Notes under the pieces: model-generated
What the model was told of the DNA's origin: nothing
Seen by the model: the letters and a program-made list of their open reading frames with translations, nothing else
Databases searched by the model: none
In this document: one piece after another, positions 1 through 4,800 of the stretch
Position numbering within the stretch: the stretch's first letter is position 1
Layout: each line of letters begins with the position of its first letter
Position numbers and translations under genes: made by a program
Source: an uncultured Clostridia bacterium
GTDB taxonomy: Bacteria > Bacillota > Clostridia > Lachnospirales > Lachnospiraceae
Length of the DNA stretch: 6,269 nt
Assembly (NCBI GenBank): GCA_947178045.1
Contig: CAMWWR010000118.1
Span: 1-6,269 of the forward strand
Direction: 5' to 3'

Positions 1-29
1 GCGTCCGCCAGTGCCTTCCGCCTCGTCAT
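1..29 (-). CDS. Start of a further gene, probably prmC (release factor methyltransferase), cut by the window edge
   Basis: Only the first nine or so codons are inside the window. The ATG at 29 reads MTRRKALAD and lies 8 nt after an AGAGG-type ribosome binding site (about 37-44), a better spacing than the alternative ATG at 33, which overlaps the preceding stop as TGATG and reads MYDEAEGTGGR. It follows the DUF1385 gene almost without a gap, so the two are probably co-transcribed. In many Clostridia the gene after the DUF1385 gene is prmC, which methylates the GGQ glutamine of peptide release factors, followed by prfA. The identity rests on this gene order and on a start that fits PrmC N-termini; no PrmC motif is visible. 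Confidence 0.45.
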
Positions 30-32
30 ACA

Positions 33-1511
33 TCAATCCTCTTTTCCCCCGACATCCCCGTCTTCGGCTTGTTTTTCTCTGCCCTCGGCTGCTCTGGCTT
101 CAACCTGCTTTTCCCTGTCTCCGGCTGCTCTGGCTTCAACCTGCTTTTCCCTGTCTCCGGCTGCTCTGGCTTCCGTCTGCCTCCCATACCTTCCGCTGGT
201 CTCGAATGACACTCTGCCGCCCTGCATCCTGTTCCGGCTTGCGGACTCGCTTCTCCCCATCACTGTCTTTTCTCCGTCATAGCGAAAGAACTTATCCAGT
301 GCGCGGAGAATCTCATCGTCCTCCTCCCCATCAGCACTCATCGAGCTCATCGTATTTCTGTTGCGGCCGTCACGCGCCTTTTTCTTCCGTGCCTCCTGAC
401 CTTCCCATGCAGCCGCTTCCTCCGCCGGCGACATGATATGCATGCCCTGCTGCGGCCGCTTTGCCGGCACTCCTTCAAACATCTGGTCGAGATAGGCCAG
501 CCCTTCCTCATCGCTGCCGTTCTCTGCAGCAGATCTGTCTGCAAAAGCAGCTACCCCCTGATCTGCGCTCCTTCCGCCGGCGTAGCTTCCTCTCCGCCTG
601 AGCGGCCTTGCGATCCCCGCCTTCTCCTGATAACCCCGCCAGTCGAACACCAGCTCCACCGAAATAATCGCAATTTCGATCATGGAGTCGTCAGGCTCTT
701 TCGTCGTCAGACCCTGCAGCCAGAGTCCCGGCCTGCTGAACGCGGCAACCACCCGGCTGTCACTGTTCCCGGCAAGGCGGATGAACTCGTAGGATACTCC
801 CGCGATGAACGGAATCAGAACAATGCGCAGCGCATAGCGCAGCCATACCGTCCTCACCCGGATAAACATGAACAGGACAAAGCTTACAAGCATGACGACC
901 AGCAAAAAGCTCGTCCCGCATCTTCTGTGCCTGCGGCTCTGACGCCGGACATTCGCAACGGTCAGTTCTTCCCCCTGCTCCACACAATTGATACATTTAT
1001 GCTCAGCGCCATGATACATGAAAACGCGCTTAATATCGTTCACCTTTGAAATCACCGCCACATAGGCGACAAACATCGCGACGCGCAGCACGCCTTCAAT
1101 CAACAGCTGCACTGTCCCCGAGCCCGATATTTTCCCGATCAGTCCGGACAGAAAAAGCGGGAGCAGAATAAAAATGATTACCGCCAGGAGAAGGGACAGC
1201 ACCGCCACTCCGACGTCCGCAAACGCCTCACGCGCTTTGGAGCCCTCCTTTTTCGGCTCATCCTCCTCATAAAAGCCCGACGAGTACGTCAGCGTGCGTA
1301 TCCCGAGCACAAGCGATTCCACGAATGCCGCCATCCCGCGGAAAACCGGCAGTCTGAACAGCGCCATACGCTCGCCGGCGCCATGAAATTCATCTGTTTT
1401 CACTTCAATCTGATTGTCCGGCTTTCTGACGCCGACTGCATAACGGTTCTGATTTTTCATCATTACGCCCTCAAGCACCGCCTGTCCGCCAATTCCCGAT
1501 GACTTCATCAC
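33..1511 (-). CDS. DUF1385 (YqhQ-like) multi-pass membrane protein with a long repetitive C-terminal tail
   Basis: The core, residues 1-292, has the DUF1385 hallmarks: GGQAVLEGVMMK near the N-terminus, YHGAEHKCINC at 166-176, RRCGTSFLL at 197-204 and PGLWLQGLTTKEPDD at 261-275. Hydrophobic stretches at about 100-125, 135-155, 200-218 and 227-247 suggest four membrane segments. The His/Glu/Cys-rich loop looks like a metal site, but the family (B. subtilis YqhQ) has no established function. Known family members are about 300 residues; this one has 492. The extra 200 residues are hydrophilic and probably disordered, with one acidic/hydrophobic patch (EEDDEILRALDKFFRYDG, 396-413) and a final 12-residue repeat tract. 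The start is either GTG at 1511, 7 nt after AGGAG, or ATG at 1508, 10 nt after it. A terminator-like hairpin sits just upstream; the next gene starts at the stop codon. Confidence 0.93.
   Translation of the reverse strand: MMKSSGIGGQAVLEGVMMKNQNRYAVGVRKPDNQIEVKTDEFHGAGERMALFRLPVFRGMAAFVESLVLGIRTLTYSSGFYEEDEPKKEGSKAREAFADVGVAVLSLLLAVIIFILLPLFLSGLIGKISGSGTVQLLIEGVLRVAMFVAYVAVISKVNDIKRVFMYHGAEHKCINCVEQGEELTVANVRRQSRRHRRCGTSFLLVVMLVSFVLFMFIRVRTVWLRYALRIVLIPFIAGVSYEFIRLAGNSDSRVVAAFSRPGLWLQGLTTKEPDDSMIEIAIISVELVFDWRGYQEKAGIARPLRRRGSYAGGRSADQGVAAFADRSAAENGSDEEGLAYLDQMFEGVPAKRPQQGMHIMSPAEEAAAWEGQEARKKKARDGRNRNTMSSMSADGEEDDEILRALDKFFRYDGEKTVMGRSESASRNRMQGGRVSFETSGRYGRQTEARAAGDREKQVEARAAGDREKQVEARAAEGREKQAEDGDVGGKED
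86..173 (-). repeat. 36-bp tandem repeat coding for EARAAGDREKQV
   Basis: Two identical 36-bp units (86-121 and 122-157) are followed by 16 identical bases of a third (158-173), and a diverged partial copy extends left to about 66. In the DUF1385 protein they give EARAAGDREKQV twice (residues 447-470, offset by one), then the variant EARAAEGREKQA. The period is a multiple of three, so copy number can change without a frameshift. The charged, alanine-rich unit would favour helix or coiled coil. Identity of the DNA units points to recent duplication by slippage. Confidence 0.9.
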
Positions 1512-1534
1512 GAATGTTCTCCTTCACTCAATCT

Positions 1535-1575
1535 AAAAATAGGCTGAGATTACTTTTTTATCATAACCTCAACCT
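1535..1575 (-). terminator. Terminator-like hairpin between rpmE and the DUF1385 gene
   Basis: On the minus strand AGGTTGAGGTTA (1575-1564) pairs over all 12 positions with TAATCTCAGCCT (1552-1541), counting two G-U pairs. The loop is 11 nt and the stem is followed by ATTTTTA (T-run 1539-1535). This fits an intrinsic terminator of moderate strength after rpmE. Only about 24 nt separate the T-run from the DUF1385 start, so that gene would depend on read-through or on an unseen promoter upstream of or within the hairpin. Confidence 0.65.
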
Positions 1576-1613
1576 GCTTTTATCATCCTGCGATGATTCC
1601 GTATCCCAAATGC

Positions 1614-1820
1614 TTAGTTGTTGCCAAGACCATACTTGCGATTGAACTTATCGATAGCACCGCGTGCCGCAGCGGCCTTCTGCTGGCCGGTATAGAACGG
1701 ATGGCATTTGGAGCACACCTCCACATGGATCTCCGGCTTCGTCGAGCCGGCAATAAACTCATTCCCGCAGTTGCAGGTAACCTTTGCCTGATAATACTTC
1801 GGCTGAATGGACTCTTTCAT
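1614..1820 (-). CDS. rpmE: 50S ribosomal protein L31, zinc-binding (C+) type
   Basis: The 68-residue protein has the normal length of the L31 family and binds at the central protuberance of the large subunit, where it bridges to the small subunit. It starts [20 protein letters not shown] and carries all four zinc ligands, C16, C18, C36 and C39, with the family signature [11 protein letters not shown]. It is therefore the zinc-containing form and not the zinc-independent YtiA type. The frame is open 16 codons further up, but the ATG at 1820 is chosen because it lies 5 nt after GAGAGGTG and gives the family N-terminus. It lies between rho and the DUF1385 gene, with its own promoter (1890-1918) and a hairpin terminator downstream. 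Confidence 0.97.
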   Translation of the reverse strand: MKESIQPKYYQAKVTCNCGNEFIAGSTKPEIHVEVCSKCHPFYTGQQKAAAARGAIDKFNRKYGLGNN

Positions 1821-1843
1821 TTTTTCACCTCTCGTTATCTCCG

Positions 1844-1868
1844 ATGTAGCGATTTCTAACCGATACAT
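1844..1868 (-). other. Imperfect hairpin in the rpmE 5' leader
   Basis: In the minus-strand RNA, ATGTATCGGT (1868-1859) pairs with ATCGCTACAT (1853-1844) at nine of ten positions across a 5-nt loop. It lies inside the leader of about 63 nt that the promoter at 1890-1918 would give, about 14 nt ahead of the ribosome binding site. Ribosomal protein mRNAs often carry such autoregulatory leaders, and L31 leader families have been described in Firmicutes. Membership of that family is a guess that I could not test. Confidence 0.35.
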
Positions 1869-1889
1869 ACAATTTTAAACAGCGTTCTG

Positions 1890-1918
1890 ATTATAGCATA
1901 CCCGCCGCAGCTTTGCAA
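1890..1918 (-). promoter_or_regulatory. SigA-type promoter for rpmE with extended -10
   Basis: Minus strand: -35 TTGCAA (1918-1913, four of six to consensus), 17-nt spacer, perfect -10 TATAAT (1895-1890) preceded by TG one base away (TGC TATAAT). Transcription would start near 1883. The -35 box begins 3 bp beyond the rho stop codon, so rpmE can be transcribed independently of rho. I see no terminator between rho and this promoter, so read-through from rho is also likely. Confidence 0.75.
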
Positions 1919-1921
1919 TAC

Positions 1922-3868
1922 CTAATAAGCGATTTTCGTCTTTTTGATCGTCTCGATAAACTCATTGTTGTTCTTGGTCGACGCAAAAATCTGGATAATC
2001 CGCTCGACGGCTTCCTCCGACTTCATTCCGTTGAAGGCGCGGCGCATCAGGATATTGGCCTCCATCTCGCCCGGCGCAAGCAGAAGGTCATCCCGCCTCG
2101 TGCTCGAGCGCGGCAGATCGATCGCCGGGAACACGCGGCGCTCGGACAGATTCCGGTCGAGCACAAGCTCCATATTGCCGGTGCCCTTGAACTCCTCAAA
2201 CACGACGTCGTCCATGCGGCTGCCCGTCTCCACAAGCGCCGTGGCAAGGATCGTCAGACTGCCGCCCTCGCGCATATTTCTGGCTGCTCCGAAAATTTTC
2301 TTCGGCATGTGCAGCGCCGCCGGGTCAAGACCTCCGGAAAGCGTGCGCCCGCTGGACTGCACCGTCAGATTGTAGGCCCGCGCAAGCCTCGTGATGCTGT
2401 CGAGCAGTATGATGACATCCCTCCCGTGCTCGACAAGGCGCTTCGCGCGCTCGATCACCATCTCCGACACCCTTTTGTGATTCTCCGGAAGCTCGTCAAA
2501 CGTGGAGTAGATCACCTCCACATTGTCGCCCTGGATGGACTCCTTCATGTCGGTCACCTCCTCCGGCCGCTCGTCGATCAGAAGAATGATCATGTGCATC
2601 TCCGGATGGTTCGTATTGACCGCTCTCGCGATCTGCTTGAGCAGTGTCGTCTTTCCCGCCTTCGGCTGCGCGACGATCATGCCGCGCTGTCCCTTCCCGA
2701 TCGGGGAAACAAGATCCACCATGCGCATGGACGGCTTGCATCCCGGCGTCTCCAGATGAATCCGCCGGTTCGGGAAAATCGGCGTCAGATCCTCGAACCT
2801 CGGCCGCTTCAATGCCTCCGCCGGCGGCAGGCCGTTGATGCTCTTTACATAGAGCAGCGCCGAAAATTTTTCGGTCTGACTCCGTATCTTTGTATTTCCG
2901 ACGATGATATCGCCCGTTTTCAGATTCATCCTGCGGATCTGGAGCGGGGACACATAGACATCGTTGCTGCCCGGAAGAAAGTTGTCGCAGCGGATAAAGC
3001 CGAAGCCCTCCTGCATGATCTCAAGGATGCCCTCCTTCGTCTCCCCGCTGTCGAGCTGCTCGATCTCCTCCCTGCTGAGCTGCTGAGGAGGCCGATAGCT
3101 ACTCTGCGGAGCGCCGCCGTTTGCGTTTCCGCCCGCCGCGTTCTGTCCGCTCTGCATACTGACATTTTCCCGCTGCTCCGCCATGCTCTGAATATTGCCC
3201 TGCAGGCTCTGCGGATTCATATTCTGTGGGCTCTGTAAGTTTTGTGTGTTCTGCGCACTCTGTGCGCTCATTGTATTCTGCTGGACATTCTGCCCCTGAT
3301 GCGGATTCTGATTGGTATACGGATTGGCATGGCCGCCGTTCATCCTGGAACGCCCGTCCCTCGCCGTATCCCTGCCGTTTCTTGTATTCTCTCTGAAATT
3401 TGCATTTTCTCTTGCATTATCCCTGAAATTTGCATTCTCTCTTGTATTGTCTCTCGTATTATCCCTGTATTCCTGGCCTCCGCCGCGATTCTCCCTGCCA
3501 TAACCGCCGGATCTCTGGGCAGGCGCGCTGTTTCTCGCGTTCCCTACGTCGCGACTCTGAGCCTCGTCCGCTCTCGGTCTTCTCGCCTCAAAGCTTCTTT
3601 TCGTCCTTTCGCCGGATGCGGCCTTTTTTCCATCCGTTCCGGCGGTATTTTCCTGCGAATTTTCACGCACGGGATTTTCCCTCGTAGGCTCCTCCCGCAC
3701 AACCGCGCTTTCCCTCTGCGCCGCTGCCTCTCCCATCCGGCTGCCCTCGCTCGCAAGCAGCAGCTCCAGAAGCTCCTGCTTCTTTTTTGCGCTGATTCCC
3801 TGCATTCCTTTTTCCTTTGCGGCTGCTCTCAATTCAGCCAGCGACATTTTCTCATACTGGTTTTCCAT
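1922..3868 (-). CDS. rho: Transcription termination factor Rho with a long low-complexity insertion
   Basis: Rho is a hexameric RNA-dependent ATPase/translocase that ends transcription of untranslated RNA. Residues 4-43 form the Rho_N helical domain. Residues 45-265 are an insertion absent from E. coli Rho. Residues 274-375 are the cold-shock-like RNA-binding domain (GFGFIR 288-293, YVSPLQIRRMNLKTGD 305-320). The motor follows: Walker A PKAGKTTLL (402-410, K406), IDERPEE with E433/R434, Walker B VIILLDSITRLARAYN (D490), Q-loop region SSGRTLSGG (505-513), R-loop EFKGTGNMEL (559-568) and probable arginine finger R587 in RSSTRR. All key residues seem intact, so the protein should be active. Length is 648 against 419 in E. 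coli. The ATG at 3868 lies 6 nt after AAGGAG. It has its own promoter and leader; rpmE follows. Confidence 0.98.
   Translation of the reverse strand: MENQYEKMSLAELRAAAKEKGMQGISAKKKQELLELLLASEGSRMGEAAAQRESAVVREEPTRENPVRENSQENTAGTDGKKAASGERTKRSFEARRPRADEAQSRDVGNARNSAPAQRSGGYGRENRGGGQEYRDNTRDNTRENANFRDNARENANFRENTRNGRDTARDGRSRMNGGHANPYTNQNPHQGQNVQQNTMSAQSAQNTQNLQSPQNMNPQSLQGNIQSMAEQRENVSMQSGQNAAGGNANGGAPQSSYRPPQQLSREEIEQLDSGETKEGILEIMQEGFGFIRCDNFLPGSNDVYVSPLQIRRMNLKTGDIIVGNTKIRSQTEKFSALLYVKSINGLPPAEALKRPRFEDLTPIFPNRRIHLETPGCKPSMRMVDLVSPIGKGQRGMIVAQPKAGKTTLLKQIARAVNTNHPEMHMIILLIDERPEEVTDMKESIQGDNVEVIYSTFDELPENHKRVSEMVIERAKRLVEHGRDVIILLDSITRLARAYNLTVQSSGRTLSGGLDPAALHMPKKIFGAARNMREGGSLTILATALVETGSRMDDVVFEEFKGTGNMELVLDRNLSERRVFPAIDLPRSSTRRDDLLLAPGEMEANILMRRAFNGMKSEEAVERIIQIFASTKNNNEFIETIKKTKIAY
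3124..3342 (-). other. Gln/Asn-rich (prion-like) segment of Rho
   Basis: Rho residues 176-248 lie in this stretch. Over residues 181-250 I count 16 Gln and 14 Asn in 70 residues, with only four or so charged or His residues, and frequent Ser, Pro, Met and Gly. The codons are degenerate repeats of CAG-AAT-type pairs. This composition is that of prion-like domains. The N-rich Rho of Clostridium botulinum is reported to form a prion-like, self-propagating state that lowers termination; the same property here is inference from composition and position. Confidence 0.7.
3393..3452 (-). repeat. 30-bp in-frame repeat in rho coding for ANFRENAREN-type units
   Basis: Two 30-bp units (3393-3422 and 3423-3452) share the exact run CTGAAATTTGCATT (plus strand) and differ at about four positions. 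More diverged copies continue on both sides (about 3381-3475). They encode TRDN/TREN, ANFRDNAREN and ANFRENTRNG in Rho residues 137-165: an alternating Arg, acidic and Asn tract. As with the repeat in the DUF1385 gene, the period is a multiple of three, so slippage keeps the frame. Confidence 0.8.
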
Positions 3869-3952
3869 GCTTAACTCCTTAAAAATAAATAGTTTCGTAT
3901 TATTTTGGATTCGTTTGTCCGATTGCCGGATAGAATGAATAATGATAAGGCT

Positions 3953-3991
3953 TTATGCTTTGATAGAAGATGAGCTACCGTTCAGCCTCAC
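3953..3991 (-). CDS. Possible 12-codon leader ORF upstream of rho
   Basis: GTG at 3991 reads MRLNGSSSSIKA and stops with TAA at 3955-3953, about 85 nt before the rho start. An AGGAAGG sequence ends about 2-5 nt before the GTG and would sit in the loop of the hairpin 3982-4012. A spurious ORF of this size is expected by chance, and the peptide resembles nothing I know. It is recorded because rho is preceded by a short leader gene in enteric bacteria. Confidence 0.12.
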   Translation of the reverse strand: MRLNGSSSSIKA

Positions 3992-4012
3992 GGCCTTCCT
4001 GCCGCCGGCTGA
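3982..4012 (-). other. GC-rich hairpin in the rho leader
   Basis: TCAGCC (4012-4007 on the minus strand) pairs perfectly with GGCTGA (3987-3982), with an inner GGC/GCC pairing (4003-4001 with 3994-3992) around an AGGAAG loop. It begins about 20 nt into the predicted rho transcript. No T-run follows, so it is not a standard terminator. Rho commonly autoregulates by premature termination in its leader, so a role in control is possible but unproven. The remainder of the gap 3869-4181 holds the rho promoter and the 4099-4159 terminator; I see no gene in it. Confidence 0.4.
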
Positions 4013-4038
4013 CCTGTAATAAATCTGCTACTTACAAT

Positions 4039-4066
4039 ATTATACACCATTTCCCTGAAAAAGCAA
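4039..4066 (-). promoter_or_regulatory. SigA-type promoter for rho
   Basis: Minus strand: -35 TTGCTT (4066-4061, TTG conserved), 16-nt spacer, perfect -10 TATAAT (4044-4039). The start would be near 4032, giving a rho leader of about 164 nt. It lies just after the terminator that ends the pspC unit, as expected for the first promoter of a separate transcription unit. Confidence 0.65.
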
Positions 4067-4098
4067 ACAAATTTTTTAGCTTTCAGTTTAAGCAGAGC

Positions 4099-4159
4099 AA
4101 AAAAACCGATGCGGCGGGGACTGCAAAACAGCAGCAGTCCCCGCCGCATCGGCCTTTTT
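4099..4159. terminator. Strong bidirectional intrinsic terminator between pspC and rho
   Basis: A perfect 19-bp GC-rich stem (arms 4106-4124 and 4134-4152) encloses a 9-nt loop. Seven A residues precede it (4099-4105), giving a U7 tract on the minus-strand transcript after pspC; TTTTT (4155-4159) follows on the plus strand. It lies 22 bp beyond the pspC stop and isolates the envelope module from the rho promoter. No plus-strand gene is visible that would need the other orientation. Confidence 0.93.
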
Positions 4160-4181
4160 CATCGCATACCGTCTGCCGGAC

Positions 4182-4364
4182 TCAATCAGGCATGACAATC
4201 GAACAGATAATGTATGCCAGAACTCCGGAGCCGCCCATGCAGGCAAACAGCACCCAGATCACCCGCACCAGCGTCGGATCGATATTGAAATACTCGGCGA
4301 TCCCCCCGCATACTCCGCAGATTTTCCTGTTGCTCCACGATTTGCAAAGTTTCTTCTCATTCAT
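4182..4364 (-). CDS. Small PspC-domain membrane protein
   Basis: The 60-residue protein is essentially one PspC domain. The start MNEKKLCKSW is followed by the typical KICGVCGGIAEYFNIDPTLVR (residues 14-34) and a hydrophobic segment VIWVLFACMGGSGVLAYIICSIVMPD (35-60). PspC proteins sit in the cytoplasmic membrane and sense or relay envelope stress; in Bacillus the comparable YvlC is encoded beside a DUF4097 protein. This is a minimal form with no C-terminal signalling domain. The ATG at 4364 follows AAAGGGG by about 9 nt. It lies downstream of a DUF1700/DUF4097 pair but across a 436-nt gap with its own TATAAT box and a structured leader, so it may be expressed separately. A strong terminator follows. 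No pspA homologue is in the window. Confidence 0.92.
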   Translation of the reverse strand: MNEKKLCKSWSNRKICGVCGGIAEYFNIDPTLVRVIWVLFACMGGSGVLAYIICSIVMPD

Positions 4365-4413
4365 AATAAAAATCCCCTTTCTGAAATTGATTTTTTAAGA
4401 AGTGCTGATTCAT
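4357..4413 (-). CDS. Possible 18-codon upstream ORF overlapping the pspC start
   Basis: ATG at 4413 reads MNQHFLKNQFQKGDFYYE and ends in TGA at 4359-4357, inside pspC codons 2-3, an 8-nt overlap. Its start lies in the loop side of the last leader hairpin. The only good ribosome binding sequence upstream, GGAGG, is about 16 nt away, too far for normal use. Its stop placement would suit translational coupling, but no conservation can be assessed here. Confidence 0.15.
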   Translation of the reverse strand: MNQHFLKNQFQKGDFYYE

Positions 4414-4535
4414 CACCGCTTTCTTAAAACCTCCGGTGGCTGCAAAGCCTCTTTGCAGAGACTTACGGATTTGCAAAGGAATATGCCGCTTCGCGGAGCA
4501 AATCCGGCGCTGGAAACGCTTTCATCAGCGTTTCC
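4393..4535 (-). other. Run of four hairpins in the pspC leader: structured RNA or small repeat element
   Basis: Four separate inverted repeats fill 143 nt. They are GGAAACGCT/AGCGTTTCC (4512-4520 with 4527-4535, perfect 9 bp, 6-nt loop); CGGATTTGC/GCAAATCCG (4466-4474 with 4498-4506, perfect 9 bp, enclosing a small CCGC-TTC-GCGG hairpin); CTGCAAAG/CTTTGCAG (4440-4447 with 4451-4458, perfect 8 bp, 3-nt loop); and TTTTAAGAA/TTCTTAAAA (4393-4401 with 4421-4429, perfect 9 bp). They fall between the TATAAT box at 4569-4574 and the pspC start, so they would form the leader RNA. I do not recognise a known riboswitch. A non-autonomous mobile repeat inserted upstream of pspC is the alternative. Confidence 0.6.
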
Positions 4536-4568
4536 TTAAATTAGTTATGTTACCTGTATCCCTGATAT

Positions 4569-4597
4569 ATTATAACTGCATATCTTCTTATTTGCAC
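4569..4597 (-). promoter_or_regulatory. Candidate promoter for pspC
   Basis: Minus strand has a perfect -10 TATAAT (4574-4569). The -35 is poor: GTGCAA (4597-4592) at a 17-nt spacer. Start near 4562 would give a leader of about 200 nt that includes the four hairpins. I saw no good match to an extracytoplasmic-function sigma promoter (TGAAAC with CGTA) in this gap. The rest of 4598-4721 is AT-rich and holds only a 5-bp inverted repeat (4675-4691). Confidence 0.5.
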
Positions 4598-4721
4598 ATA
4601 CTTTTTCCCATTTCTGCGCTGCTTTTTGCGCATAACGGGTTGAGGTCAGGTTTTAACGTTTATTTTCAAACTTCCGGTCATGCTGCGACCGCTTTTCAAG
4701 GGAGCAGCTAATCCGGGCTGA

Positions 4722-4740
4722 TTTGCGCTCGCAGCGCAAA
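4722..4740. repeat. 7-bp palindrome with 5-nt loop
   Basis: TTTGCGC (4722-4728) and GCGCAAA (4734-4740) are perfect inverted copies around TCGCA. It is 5 bp from the larger inverted repeat at 4746-4800. No T-run follows on either strand, so it is not a standard terminator. It could be a second hairpin at the end of the DUF4097 transcript or a protein-binding palindrome. Confidence 0.55.
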
Positions 4741-4745
4741 CAGCG

Positions 4746-4800
4746 GTGTGAAAGAGGTCACTCTCTAAAATTCTTTGCACAACTTCCGCCTCTTTCACAC
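4746..4800. repeat. 12-bp perfect inverted repeat with long loop abutting the DUF4097 stop
   Basis: GTGTGAAAGAGG (4746-4757) and CCTCTTTCACAC (4789-4800) are exact inverted copies 31 nt apart. The right arm touches the TAA of the DUF4097 gene (4803-4801). The loop is too long and a T-run is missing, so it does not look like a standard intrinsic terminator. It may be a 3' stabilising structure, a protein-binding site, or the end of an inserted element that reaches into the gap. Confidence 0.7.

Noticed and set aside
86..173. Short regular direct repeats resembling a CRISPR array
   Set aside because: The 36-bp units are contiguous with no spacers and are in frame within the DUF1385 coding sequence.
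438..1049. A 203-codon open frame on the plus strand
   Set aside because: It is antisense to the conserved core of the DUF1385 gene and shows no recognisable motif.
1821..1868. A longer L31 with 16 extra N-terminal residues
   Set aside because: The extra residues do not fit the L31 family and the upstream codon lacks a ribosome binding site, while the ATG at 1820 has one at good spacing.
1913..3238. A 441-codon open frame on the plus strand
   Set aside because: It lies fully antisense to rho, whose motifs are intact. The frame is rich in Arg, His and Leu as expected for the complement of a GC-rich gene, and it has no credible ribosome binding site or family motif.
4510..4535. CTGATGA followed by GAA/AGCG motifs suggesting a hammerhead ribozyme
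   Set aside because: The CTGATGA core is part of a perfect 9-bp hairpin. I could not find the three helices and the second conserved GAAA in the right order.
4436..4711. A 91-codon plus-strand frame in the gap upstream of pspC
   Set aside because: It runs through the hairpin cluster and the pspC promoter. Composition is not protein-like and there is no ribosome binding site.
4746..4800. Intrinsic terminator for the DUF4097 gene
   Set aside because: The loop is 31 nt and neither strand has a T-run after the stem. It is kept as an inverted repeat of unknown role.
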